A program made the translations under genes and the position numbers. A stretch of DNA of 64,000 nt, from contig NZ_BLWF01000002.1 in NCBI RefSeq assembly GCF_013167955.1, positions 351,185-415,184 of the forward strand, given 5' to 3'. The stretch comes from Thermanaeromonas sp. C210. Its GTDB lineage: Bacteria > Bacillota > DSM-521 > Neomoorellales > Neomoorellaceae. The notes beneath the pieces were generated by a model. That model was not told the DNA's origin, did no database searches, and worked only from the letters and a program-made list of their open reading frames with translations. Shown one piece after another: positions 9,355 through 17,403 of the stretch; the stretch's first letter is position 1; each line of letters begins with the position of its first letter.

Positions 9355-9376
9355 CCTTCTCCCCCCTCCTTAACCT

Positions 9377-9685
9377 TTATCTGGGATAAGTGCTTTCTAA
9401 ATATTGCTGGATCTCCTTGGCTTCTTCCTCTGTTATAAAGGCCCCAAAATCGCGCATAAGCTGAATGATCTCCTCCCAGCTCTGATTCCCCTGGTAATTC
9501 TCTACCCGGTCCACGCCGTGGCATGTCGTACAGGCTCCTTGAAAGGCAAGGGCGCCGGCGGTATCCGCTTCCGCCTCACTGGGAACCTGTTGGGGAATGG
9601 CATACGGAGAAAAGAACAAGAATCCTATCACCATACCTACCAGGACCATAGTTCCCGTGAACGTGACTCTCACAAGTGCGGTCAC
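9377..9685 (-). CDS. Membrane-anchored monohaem cytochrome c, first gene of the nos operon
   Basis: About 102 residues with an N-terminal span (GTMVLVGMVIGFLFF) and one haem site CTTCHGVD. A GTG at 9685 is chosen because a GAGGAGAGGGAG ribosome site precedes it; a TTG 60 nt further out has none. The sigma-54 promoter lies about 115 nt upstream. Likely carries electrons between the cytochrome b/Rieske complex and NosZ. Confidence 0.85.
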   Translation of the reverse strand: MTALVRVTFTGTMVLVGMVIGFLFFSPYAIPQQVPSEAEADTAGALAFQGACTTCHGVDRVENYQGNQSWEEIIQLMRDFGAFITEEEAKEIQQYLESTYPR

Positions 9686-9706
9686 CTCCCTCTCCTCTTC
9701 CAAGCT

Positions 9707-9716
9707 GTTTGTGAAA
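9707..9716. repeat. Shared 10-bp motif GTTTGTGAAA in the nos leader
   Basis: An exact copy of GTTTGTGAAA (TTTCACAAAC in the transcript sense) about 22 nt upstream of the first nos start codon. Two more exact copies lie in the leader of the neighbouring sigma-54 operon. Confidence 0.5.
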
Positions 9717-9800
9717 GGTTTCGCGAAGAAGTGCTGCTCCGGCAAGGAAAACTAAGGGGGTCTTTTTATGAGAAACCTTTCACTTTTACTGAACAACTTT

Positions 9801-9816
9801 AGCAAATTCTATGCCA
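9801..9816 (-). promoter_or_regulatory. Sigma-54 promoter of the nos operon
   Basis: The minus strand reads TGGCATAGAATTTGCT, matching the -24/-12 consensus TGGCAC-N5-TTGCW with one difference. The GG and GC cores are exactly ten bases apart. It is correctly placed to drive the cytochrome c to nosF operon, with a leader of about 100 nt. Confidence 0.8.
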
Positions 9817-9880
9817 GGACGGCCGGTCTAAGCGAGGGCCTTCTCCCAGAAACCCTTACGTCAGGTTACCCCCTAAAGGA

Positions 9881-9908
9881 TGGGACAAAATTGCCTCACC
9901 AAGGGACA
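9881..9908. promoter_or_regulatory. Putative activator sites (paired GGGACA) upstream of the nos promoter
   Basis: ATGGGACA (9880-9887) and AAGGGACA (9901-9908) lie in the same orientation 21 bp apart, two helical turns, 65-105 bp upstream of the -24/-12 element. The same word recurs upstream of the other two sigma-54 promoters here, so these are candidate enhancer sites for the adjacent NtrC-type regulator. Confidence 0.5.
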
Positions 9909-9937
9909 TAAATGCCCCTATAGGACCCGGTCACAAC

Positions 9938-9969
9938 AAAAAAGGCTTCCCGGTCTAGGCCGGGAAGCC
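9938..9969 (-). terminator. Intrinsic terminator of the permease/ATPase/DUF4418 operon
   Basis: A perfect 10-bp stem (GGCTTCCCGG / CCGGGAAGCC, 6-nt loop) followed on the minus strand by six T residues. It separates the upstream operon from the nos promoter. Confidence 0.92.
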
Positions 9970-10023
9970 AAAGCTAGGGCTTAATCAGGGGGATAAGTGA
10001 AGGGGACCGTCGGGTATAGCCTA

Positions 10024-10485
10024 TTAGGGTGCCGAGCTAAGGTGCGCCCGCCTTTCTCCTGAAGTGGCATCTGCCGCCCTGTCTTTTTCCAAGTGAACGG
10101 CCAGCCCATTTGCCACTACTAATCCGCCCAGCACATACAATACTATGCGCGTAGTCCAGCATTCCATGGGGCTAAGACAAACACCGATACCGTACTTTGT
10201 GGGAAGGAGGAGAACTAGCAGCCCTAAAACCGCCCATACTTTCCCCAGGGCTTTCCTGGCCCCGCTTCCCTGGGCCAGCAAGAAAAATAGGGACGTCAAA
10301 AGGACAGCGATACCCAGGTAAACTTCAGCCTGTCCCGTATAATGGCAGCGCATATGGACGAGCCTCCCGGTTTTCAGCTCCAGGAGCCTCTGGCATACCG
10401 GAGCCAGGTGGAAGGGAGTCAAAATGATCAGCCCTCCCAGCAGTAAACCTATGGTCCCGGTGACTTTCTGCAGTTTAGTTTTCAA
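10024..10485 (-). CDS. DUF4418 family membrane protein
   Basis: About 154 residues with four membrane spans and the family-type motifs MRCHYTGQAE and CLSPMECW. A TTG at 10485 preceded by GAGGAGGG is preferred, although the frame stays open to 10581. The function of the family is unknown; it often accompanies MacB-like ABC transporters, as here, where it ends the operon. Confidence 0.75.
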   Translation of the reverse strand: MKTKLQKVTGTIGLLLGGLIILTPFHLAPVCQRLLELKTGRLVHMRCHYTGQAEVYLGIAVLLTSLFFLLAQGSGARKALGKVWAVLGLLVLLLPTKYGIGVCLSPMECWTTRIVLYVLGGLVVANGLAVHLEKDRAADATSGERRAHLSSAP

Positions 10486-10631
10486 CGTCCATCCCTCCTC
10501 GGGTTGTTCGGTCTGAACTGTTCGTGGTAAAAAAAGGGCCGACCAATCCTTCCCCCACTGTGCCGCCTTCCTTACCCCCAATAGCAGCAGGCTAAAAAGA
10601 GGTGGTGGGTCGGCCCCTCGTTATGGCTCCT

Positions 10632-11330
10632 TTATACAGCCAGGCTATTCTTATTCTGCAAGTACAGCTTCCCATTTTTTAAAGCGAAGATGTGCCGGGC
10701 CTGGGAAGCCAACCAGGTATCATGGGTAGCCACCACTACAGTTTTACCCTGGCGCCTGGTGGTCAGTAGCCACTCCGCCACCTTTTGACGTTGAGCCTCA
10801 TCCATTTCAGCCGTGGGCTCATCGGCCAGGATTATTTCCGGATCGTAAAGCAGGGCCCTGGCCAGAGCCACCCGACGGCGCTGCCCTCCGCTCAGCTGGT
10901 GGGGTAAAAACCCGGCTCTTTCCTTAAGGCCGAACTGTTCCAATAATTCCTCTATCCTGGTGGCCAATTTTCTCTTCGGTATTTCCTTCTTCAGTACCCA
11001 AGCAGGTAAGGCCAGGTTTTCCCAGACAGTCAAGGTAGGTATCAGATAACAACGTTGAAAAACAAATCCTATCCTTTGGCCCCTCAGCTCGCTCAGCTGG
11101 TCTTCGCTCAAGTGGTACACGTTCCGCCCGTCCATTATCACCTCCCCCTCGGTAGGGCGGAGCAGGCAGCCCAGGATAAAAAGTAATGTCGTCTTGCCGC
11201 TTCCCGAGGGGCCCAGGAGGGCATAGGTCTCCCCCCCTTGCAAGGTCCAATCGATTTCCCGTAAGGGGGTCACCTTTCCGCCGTAGCCGTCGTCAAAGCA
11301 ATGCGAAACTTTTAGCAACCTGATCTCCAT
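10632..11330 (-). CDS. ABC transporter ATP-binding protein (LolD/MacB type)
   Basis: A 232-residue ATPase with Walker A GPSGSGKTT, Q-loop FQRCYLIPTLT, signature LSGGQRRRVALARAL and Walker B IILADEPTAEMD. This is the LolD/MacB family that powers mechanotransmission permeases. It lies 15 nt after the FtsX/MacB-like permease with which it must work. Confidence 0.95.
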   Translation of the reverse strand: MEIRLLKVSHCFDDGYGGKVTPLREIDWTLQGGETYALLGPSGSGKTTLLFILGCLLRPTEGEVIMDGRNVYHLSEDQLSELRGQRIGFVFQRCYLIPTLTVWENLALPAWVLKKEIPKRKLATRIEELLEQFGLKERAGFLPHQLSGGQRRRVALARALLYDPEIILADEPTAEMDEAQRQKVAEWLLTTRRQGKTVVVATHDTWLASQARHIFALKNGKLYLQNKNSLAV

Positions 11331-11345
11331 TCCCCTACTCCCTCC

Positions 11346-12548
11346 TTACTTGAGCTCCCCTTCGGTCAGCGCAGTTACCGGGTCCAAGCAGGAGCAGGTT
11401 CTAGCCGGCCAGGCGGCCGCTAGAGCGCTCAGGATTAAGATGACCAGAAGTATACCTCCCAGCAGCAGGGCCACCTCAGCCGTCGGAGGCAGCAGAAAAG
11501 GAAAGGAACCGGATTTCTGCACCAACCCCTTCAGAATGAGCGTTATCCCCCAGCCGCCCAGGAGGCCCAACAGGCCGGCCCCCAAGCCGGTCCAAAGGGT
11601 TTCTAGCATCACCATGGAGAAAATGTGCCCCTTCCTAGCCCCCAGGGCCCGCAGCAGGCCTATTTCCCCCTGGCGTTCTATCACTAAGGAGGTATAGCGG
11701 GATAAGAGGGAGGCCACAATGACCCCTCCAAGGGCCACTACCAGCAACCAACTAACACCCACCAATACCAACAGCTGCTTTTTTAAGTCCAGGAACAGCT
11801 TTCCTGCCGTTACCGCCCTTACACCCCCTAGGCTGTTAATGGACCTAGCCACCACTTCAGGGGCCGCCCCCTCCTGCACCCGGACCAGTATGGCTGAAAC
11901 AAGGTGGGCGGGGTCCCCCGCTTCCTTCCACAGGTGTTGCAAGTAAGGACTTTCGGCTGAGATCTGGCGCGCATTGGAAATGTGAATAAAGATAGTTTTA
12001 TCCACCCCGCCTCCCAGAGGGCGTAAGTAACCCGCCACTTCATAGGGATGACCCAATATCAGCACTCGATCCCCTAAAAAGGCCGGTACCTCGCCACCTA
12101 CTATCACTTCATTGGGATTTAAATCCCGTCCAACCGACTTGTCCAACAGCCTTTTCACCACAAAATCCGTTTGGGGATCGTAGCCAACTAATCTGTATTC
12201 CTCGGGGAGGCTACAGCAGCTCTGATTTAAGGTCTGGCTAAAGAACTGGGCGGTAGCTTCGGCGACTCCTGCAACGGACTTAACCTTTTCTAGCATTTGG
12301 GCCGGCATATAGACATTCACCGGGATACCGGTAAACAACACCTGGTCGGGGTCATATTCCACTCCAGGGGGCAAAACCAAGATATCTGCTCCCAGGTTAT
12401 CTACGGCTCCTCGCGTGCCCACCTCAATGCCTTTTACCAGCAGCAGACAAGCCACCAGTGAAGCCGTACAAGTAGCCACTACCATTAAGGTTAAGCCGGT
12501 TTGCCAGGGCCTGCGCTGAAGGTTTCTTAAGCTTAACCTCCATAACAC
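11346..12548 (-). CDS. MacB/FtsX-type ABC transporter permease
   Basis: About 400 residues: one N-terminal span, an extracytoplasmic domain of about 220 residues, then three C-terminal spans (FtsX domain with EIGLLRALGARKGHIFSMVM). The GTG at 12548 has AGGAGG eight bases upstream; a GTG at 12557 is in frame but abuts the ribosome site. It is controlled by the sigma-54 promoter at 12764-12779 shared in style with nos. The substrate is unknown; a role in envelope export related to N-oxide respiration is only an inference. Confidence 0.9.
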   Translation of the reverse strand: MLWRLSLRNLQRRPWQTGLTLMVVATCTASLVACLLLVKGIEVGTRGAVDNLGADILVLPPGVEYDPDQVLFTGIPVNVYMPAQMLEKVKSVAGVAEATAQFFSQTLNQSCCSLPEEYRLVGYDPQTDFVVKRLLDKSVGRDLNPNEVIVGGEVPAFLGDRVLILGHPYEVAGYLRPLGGGVDKTIFIHISNARQISAESPYLQHLWKEAGDPAHLVSAILVRVQEGAAPEVVARSINSLGGVRAVTAGKLFLDLKKQLLVLVGVSWLLVVALGGVIVASLLSRYTSLVIERQGEIGLLRALGARKGHIFSMVMLETLWTGLGAGLLGLLGGWGITLILKGLVQKSGSFPFLLPPTAEVALLLGGILLVILILSALAAAWPARTCSCLDPVTALTEGELK

Positions 12549-12610
12549 CTTTGCCACCTCCTTTTGAGCGACTAAACCGGGGCACTGGGTTGGTAACCGG
12601 GTAGGTAGAA

Positions 12611-12740
12611 GTTTGTGAAATCCGTCTCAATTCCACCTTGCTGCCTATCCCTTTGTTTTTGCCGCTTCCCGTTAGTTTCCCGTTGCCTAGGTCGATGCCG
12701 CTTGTCTATTTATTCACAGCTAGCACTGAGGTTTGTGAAA
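12611..12740. repeat. Two copies of GTTTGTGAAA in the permease operon leader
   Basis: Exact copies at 12611-12620 and 12731-12740, in the same orientation as the copy in the nos leader. The first is followed at CRP-like spacing by TCTCA (TGTGA-N6-TCTCA), an imperfect CRP/FNR palindrome. Confidence 0.5.
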
Positions 12741-12763
12741 AGAGGATTCAAGGCCCTTTCCGT

Positions 12764-12779
12764 TGCAAGATCCGTGCCA
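12764..12779 (-). promoter_or_regulatory. Sigma-54 promoter of the permease/ATPase/DUF4418 operon
   Basis: The minus strand reads TGGCACGGATCTTGCA, a perfect match to the sigma-54 -24/-12 consensus. The transcript would start near 12753, giving a leader of about 200 nt. Confidence 0.88.
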
Positions 12780-12851
12780 TAAGTACAAAATACAGGCCAC
12801 AAGAACACAAGGAATAGGATGGTCGAGGGGTTCAACTAGCGAACCTAGTTC

Positions 12852-12879
12852 TAGAGACATTCCTGTCTCATTCTGTCCC
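12852..12879. promoter_or_regulatory. Putative activator sites between divergent sigma-54 promoters
   Basis: GAGACA-N4-TGTCTC is a perfect inverted repeat at 12854-12869, followed ten bases on by another half-site, TGTCCC (12874-12879). The half-site word matches the GGGACA pair upstream of nos. It lies about 75-115 bp from both flanking sigma-54 promoters, the usual distance for an enhancer-binding activator. Confidence 0.55.
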
Positions 12880-12952
12880 TTTTATGCCCCACTTAACGCG
12901 AGTTCGTTGGCATTAAAGGGCCTCCAGCATGCTTGGTTCTTTTTTTAACAGC

Positions 12953-12968
12953 TGGCATTGGTTTTGCA
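12953..12968 (+). promoter_or_regulatory. Sigma-54 promoter of the lipoprotein gene
   Basis: The plus strand reads TGGCATTGGTTTTGCA, one mismatch from the -24/-12 consensus with the ten-base GG-GC spacing. It drives the lipoprotein gene starting at 13054. Confidence 0.8.
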
Positions 12969-13053
12969 TCTCTCTTCATGGGATAAAGAAGGCGGTAAAG
13001 GGAAGTCGCCGGCTGACCCTATGGCCAGATTGCGAGTAGGAGGTTAATAAGAA

Positions 13054-13611
13054 GTGAAGCACTGGATGAAAGGCTTATTTCTAATAATGGGGCTTTGGGG
13101 GTTCTTATCCTTGCTAACGGGATGTAACAAAAGCCCGGCACCGTCTTCACCCGATTCTGATATGGCCGTGGCCAAGGTTGATCCCGGCACACCGCTCAGC
13201 AAAGTCTATAATATTGACCGCATAGTGGAGCTGGAACCGATTAAAATAAGAATCGTCAACATCGGTATCGTAAACTTCCTCAATGCCCCACAAGACAGGA
13301 GCGGCCAGGTGGCCTTGGGCCTGGAAATAGCCAATACTGGAGACCAAACTGTCTACTATTACCCGGAAGAAATGGTTTTAACAACGCCCTCCGGCCAAAA
13401 TTTTCCCCCTGACGTGACCATATCTTCGGACGTGGGGGGCTCCTACCCTCCCAGGACGATCAAAAAAGGCTTTATCCTATTCCCTGTCGCCGGAAATATG
13501 CAGGAGGAAATAAGCCGCCTGACTATTAAATTCCCGGCTCCTGAGGACTCCCATCATAATCCCCTGCGGGAGGAATTAACCATCGATATAGAATTGAAAG
13601 AGCAAAAATAA
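13054..13611 (+). CDS. Secreted lipoprotein, DUF4352-like
   Basis: A 185-residue protein with signal peptide and lipobox SLLTGC, followed by an immunoglobulin-like beta domain typical of DUF4352 or copper-chaperone-like extracellular proteins (VALGLEIANTGDQTVYYYPE). The GTG start has AGGAGG ten bases upstream. The gene is alone behind a sigma-54 promoter, divergent from the MacB-like operon, so it probably belongs to the same response as nos. Its function is not known. Confidence 0.8.
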   Translation: MKHWMKGLFLIMGLWGFLSLLTGCNKSPAPSSPDSDMAVAKVDPGTPLSKVYNIDRIVELEPIKIRIVNIGIVNFLNAPQDRSGQVALGLEIANTGDQTVYYYPEEMVLTTPSGQNFPPDVTISSDVGGSYPPRTIKKGFILFPVAGNMQEEISRLTIKFPAPEDSHHNPLREELTIDIELKEQK

Positions 13612-13691
13612 ATCCCCCGCTGCGCCGGGAGGCCAGTTTTAAACTATAAAGGACGGGGATCCGCTGTAATCTTGATGATACTGCTCAACAC

Positions 13692-15095
13692 TTACCCATC
13701 ATCAAAGGGGATTTTATGTTTTTTCAATAGGCGGTGAATCGTTTTCCGGTTTACGCCGGCTTCCCTGGCCGCCTGGGAAATATTACCGCCATTCTTCTTT
13801 AACAGTTCCAGGAGGTATCTAACCTCAAAAGTTTCGATCCACTGGGCTTTAGCCTTATGAAAAGGCAAGTCTACCCGGGGGGAGGTGTAAAAGACGTCCT
13901 CTTTTTTCTGCAACTTCTCAGGTAGATCTTCAGGCATGATAACCTTAGAGTCACAGAGGGCTACCGCTCTCTCTATCGCATTTCTTAACTCGCGGACGTT
14001 GCCCGGCCAGGAATACTGTTGGAGGAGCTCAAGGGCCTTGGGCGAGATGCCCTTCACGGGTTTGCCCATCTGGCGAGAAAAATGCTGGAGAAAATGGTTT
14101 GCCAACAGGCGAATATCCTGCCTGCGCTCCCTCAAAGGCGGTAAAGTGATAGTAATAACATTCAGGCGGTAGTAAAGATCCTCGCGAAACTCCCGCCTCT
14201 CTACCGCTTCTTCCAGATTACGATTGGTGGCTGCCAAGACACGCACGTCCACCTTAATCTCTTTCGTACCCCCTACGCGGCGGAAGGCCCGCTCCTCCAG
14301 GGCCCTCAATAACTTGGCCTGTAGCGACCAGCTCAACTCTCCAATTTCGTCCAGAAACAGGGTACCTTTATGGGCTAATTCCATTAAGCCTTCTTTGCTG
14401 GCATGGGCGCCGGTAAAAGCGCCTTTTTCATGTCCGAAGAGTTCGCTCTCCAATAACTCATCGGGCAGGGAAGCACAATTCACCGCGATGAAGGGACCCT
14501 GCCTCCGCTTGCTGTTGGCATGGATACTGCGAGCCACCAGTTCTTTACCGGTGCCGCTTTCCCCCAGGATAAGAACGTTGGCATCACAGTCGGAGGCTTT
14601 ACGGAGGATTTCTACTACCTGCTGGAGCCCACCGTTGGCTCCGATGAGGTTGGCAAAATTATATCTTTCCTCTAATTGGGAGCGCAAAATTTGGTTCTCT
14701 TCCCTTAAGGCCAGCCGTTCTACCGCCCGCTTAAGGGTTACTTCCAGTTGTTCTGCCGAAAAAGGTTTGGGTAGGTAATCAAAGGCCCCGTCTTTCATGG
14801 CTTTAACAGCCGATTCCACCGTAGCATACCCGGTAATAATGATGACCAGGGCATCCGGTAAAATGTCTTGGGTAATCCGGAGAACTTCCAGGCCATCCAG
14901 TTGCGGCATCACTAGATCCGTAAGTACTATATCCGGCTGCACTTCGGCTATAGCTTCAGCGGATCGTGTGCTATCCCTTAAGGTAGTACATTCGTAGCCC
15001 ATACGCTCCAGGAGGCGCTGGCAAGTTTCCAGCATGTCTATCTCATCGTCAATGACCAGTATACGACGCTTACCTGTCACCCGCATCACCTTCAT
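13692..15095 (-). CDS. NtrC-family sigma-54-dependent response regulator
   Basis: A 467-residue activator: receiver domain with phosphoacceptor D60 and conserved K110, AAA+ domain with Walker A GESGTGKE (178-185), the sigma-54 contact loop GAFTGA (225-230) and Walker B GTLFLDE, and a C-terminal Fis-type helix-turn-helix (NISQAAREAGVNRKTIHRLL). All motifs needed for open-complex formation are present. The start overlaps the end of the kinase gene; a GTG at 15080 is an alternative. Three sigma-54 promoters within 6 kb are its likely targets. Confidence 0.95.
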   Translation of the reverse strand: MKVMRVTGKRRILVIDDEIDMLETCQRLLERMGYECTTLRDSTRSAEAIAEVQPDIVLTDLVMPQLDGLEVLRITQDILPDALVIIITGYATVESAVKAMKDGAFDYLPKPFSAEQLEVTLKRAVERLALREENQILRSQLEERYNFANLIGANGGLQQVVEILRKASDCDANVLILGESGTGKELVARSIHANSKRRQGPFIAVNCASLPDELLESELFGHEKGAFTGAHASKEGLMELAHKGTLFLDEIGELSWSLQAKLLRALEERAFRRVGGTKEIKVDVRVLAATNRNLEEAVERREFREDLYYRLNVITITLPPLRERRQDIRLLANHFLQHFSRQMGKPVKGISPKALELLQQYSWPGNVRELRNAIERAVALCDSKVIMPEDLPEKLQKKEDVFYTSPRVDLPFHKAKAQWIETFEVRYLLELLKKNGGNISQAAREAGVNRKTIHRLLKKHKIPFDDG

Positions 15096-16374
15096 CAGGG
15101 ATTGGTAGTTTGATGGATACCGTGGTGCCCTTCCCTTCCGTACTGCTCACCTCCATTTTCCCGCCGTGCTTTTTCACAATGGCGTAGCTGATGGATAAAC
15201 CCAAGCCCGTGCCTTGGCCGGCCGTTTTAGTAGTAAAAAAGGGCTCAAAAATTTTATCTAAGTTGGACGGGGGAATGCCCACGCCGTTATCGCTGATATC
15301 CACCTGTATTTCCTTCTTGTCCCCATGGAGGGCGGTGGTAATTTTAATCTCCCCGCCGGCAGGCAAGGCATCGCGCGCGTTGGTTAAAAGGTTGACCAAA
15401 ACCTGTTGCAGCTGCTCCCGACTACCTTTAATCAGGGGCAAGTCTACGAGCTGCAGAGAAAAGCTAATACCCTGGCGGGCGAATTGTTCTTCCAGCCAAT
15501 CCACCGTCTCTTGGATAAGCTTGTTAAGCGAAACAAGCTCTACCCCTTGTAGCGTCTGGCGGGAGAAAGCCAGCAAGCCCCGGGCTATGCGGGCTATGCG
15601 GCTGACGTGCTTTTTTATCACAGCCAAATCCTTCAACACCGCTTCGGGCAGAGATAATTTTTCTGCCTCCAGTTCCAGTAGCTCTAGGCGAGTAAGAATT
15701 ATCCCCAGGGGATTGTTTATTTCGTGAGTCAGATTAGCCGCCAAACGTCCGGCCGCCGCCAGCCGTTCGGAAAGAATCAATTGACGCTGGGCCGTTTGTA
15801 ACTCGCGGATCGTCTCCTCCAGGGCCCGGTTCAAGGCCGCAATATCCCGGTTGGCCTGGGCTAGCCTTTCTTTCTCCCAGGCTAGCCGGTTGAACAGCCG
15901 GGCTCGCTGGATGGTGGCCGCCGTTTGATTGGCTATGGCCAGCAACACGTCTAACTGTGCCCGGCTAAATGCTACCGGTTGTGTACTTTTGAGGGAAAGG
16001 GCACCCAGTACTTCGGTGCCCGCAACGAGGGGAACACAGATACGGGCGAGGCACTGCCTACCGCAGGGATAACGGCAGCACCTGTGCTGTGCCTTCACCT
16101 CGTCTACGACCACAGGCAGTTGTTCCTTAACAACCTTGCAGTCCCGTATCGTCCGGCCACAGGGACCATGAAAGGTCTCGCCGTCGATATCCTTAATACC
16201 TAAATATTGGAAATTTAAAAGGAGAAAAAAGCAACGGTAAGGTGGAAAAAGCTTTTCCAGTTCCTTACCGATAACACCCAGAACCTGAGGTAAATCCAGA
16301 GGCAGGTAACCGGTAATATTATTAATTTTAATTAAGGTGGCCAATTGTTCCCCGCTTAGCCCCTTAAGTCCCAT
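15070..16374 (-). CDS. Cytoplasmic sensor histidine kinase with cysteine-rich GAF domain
   Basis: A 434-residue kinase without membrane spans. The N-terminal GAF-like domain (about 1-165) holds a cluster of cysteines (C72, C79, C99, C100, C104, C108, C113; local motif RCCRYPCGRQC) that could bind an iron-sulfur cluster or metal. Then comes a coiled coil, a HisKA domain with the phosphoacceptor motif LTHEINNPLG, and an ATPase domain (N-box NLLTNARDAL, DNGVGIPP, GQGTGLGLSIS). It pairs with the NtrC-type regulator that follows with overlapping codons. The signal is unknown; oxygen, nitric oxide or redox sensing is an inference from the cysteines. Confidence 0.92.
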   Translation of the reverse strand: MGLKGLSGEQLATLIKINNITGYLPLDLPQVLGVIGKELEKLFPPYRCFFLLLNFQYLGIKDIDGETFHGPCGRTIRDCKVVKEQLPVVVDEVKAQHRCCRYPCGRQCLARICVPLVAGTEVLGALSLKSTQPVAFSRAQLDVLLAIANQTAATIQRARLFNRLAWEKERLAQANRDIAALNRALEETIRELQTAQRQLILSERLAAAGRLAANLTHEINNPLGIILTRLELLELEAEKLSLPEAVLKDLAVIKKHVSRIARIARGLLAFSRQTLQGVELVSLNKLIQETVDWLEEQFARQGISFSLQLVDLPLIKGSREQLQQVLVNLLTNARDALPAGGEIKITTALHGDKKEIQVDISDNGVGIPPSNLDKIFEPFFTTKTAGQGTGLGLSISYAIVKKHGGKMEVSSTEGKGTTVSIKLPIPDEGDAGDR

Positions 16375-17398
16375 AATCCTCCTTCTCCTCTCGAGCCGCC
16401 ATGAGAGCCTCTAAGTTTTCCGGCCGGCTATTGAGGGGCAATTCGCACCCGGTGCCTAAAATATAGCCCCGCTGCGAAGCGGCCAGCCGCAGTAAAGTCC
16501 GCGCCTCTTCTTTTATTTCCCCGGGGTCAAGCTGTACAAAGGAGAAGGGCTTTATGTTGCCCACCACAACTGTATGGGGCAACAGGTTAAAAGCCTCTTT
16601 TAAGGGTACCTCATAGTCTACGGTCGCCAGGTCAGCCCCGGCCTGCGGATAAGAAGGCAGCAAGTCGCGACTTTGGCCGGTAATGGCCAGCCAACAAGCC
16701 AGGGCTCCGGCCGTCTTGCAGTCTCTAAAAATGCTATGAATTAAAGGAAGTTCCACCTCCCGGAATATGCTGGGAGGGATAATGCTCTGAGAGGCGACGG
16801 GGTCCATCAGCATAATGACCTGGGCTCCTGCGTCCAAGAGGGCCAAGGCAAAATTGCGGGATAAGGGGGCCAAGTAACTTAAGACTTCTTGGAGTTTCCG
16901 TGGATTATCTGCCAGCAAGAACAAGGTCTTTTCGAGGCCCAAGATCTGGGCGACAATGCTGACAGGTCCTACCACTACAGCTATTACCGGAAGCTTATCT
17001 CCCACTTCCCGGCGCAATATCCTGGCTGCCTTTAATAGTTGGGGCATCCTGCCGTGCTTGGCAGGATCGGGCAAGGGTTTCTTGAGTAAAATATCAGGGG
17101 ACGGGGGCTGGTAGCCGGGCTGGACGTAGGGATAATCGTCTGCGGGAAACTCCAGGGGGACACCTAGGCTTTCTACCTCTACCGCATTGCCCCCGTAAAC
17201 GAACACCCCGTCGTAGCCGAAACACCTCTGGGCCTGCAGCTGGGAATATACCTGGGCCTCGGCCTCTGTCACATAATCCCTAATTTTGAGCCCCGCCAGT
17301 GTAGCCGCATACCCAAAAACCATAGGCAAGCAACAGCGGCGGCCGGTGGGCTGCCACCGGAGGGCATCCTTGAACCTTTCCAGGGGGCTCCTCTCCAT
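16364..17398 (-). CDS. Uroporphyrinogen decarboxylase/MtaA-like methyltransferase family protein
   Basis: A 344-residue TIM-barrel protein of the UroD/MtaA superfamily, placed right after a corrinoid protein as for methylcobamide:CoM methyltransferase-like enzymes. The C-terminal zinc-ligand cysteine is present in GTGCELP. The usual H-x-C zinc pair appears as L-A-C (residues 233-235), so the histidine ligand is missing. This may mean altered or lost methyl transfer. Its 3' end overlaps the kinase gene start, suggesting a role in signalling rather than bulk metabolism. Confidence 0.85.
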   Translation of the reverse strand: MERSPLERFKDALRWQPTGRRCCLPMVFGYAATLAGLKIRDYVTEAEAQVYSQLQAQRCFGYDGVFVYGGNAVEVESLGVPLEFPADDYPYVQPGYQPPSPDILLKKPLPDPAKHGRMPQLLKAARILRREVGDKLPVIAVVVGPVSIVAQILGLEKTLFLLADNPRKLQEVLSYLAPLSRNFALALLDAGAQVIMLMDPVASQSIIPPSIFREVELPLIHSIFRDCKTAGALACWLAITGQSRDLLPSYPQAGADLATVDYEVPLKEAFNLLPHTVVVGNIKPFSFVQLDPGEIKEEARTLLRLAASQRGYILGTGCELPLNSRPENLEALMAAREEKEDYGT

Positions 17399-17403
17399 AG
17401 GCG

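Noticed and set aside
12731-12755. Rex operator reading of TTGTGAA near the permease promoter
   Set aside because: The second half-site is at the wrong spacing and poorly matched, so a Rex palindrome is not supported.
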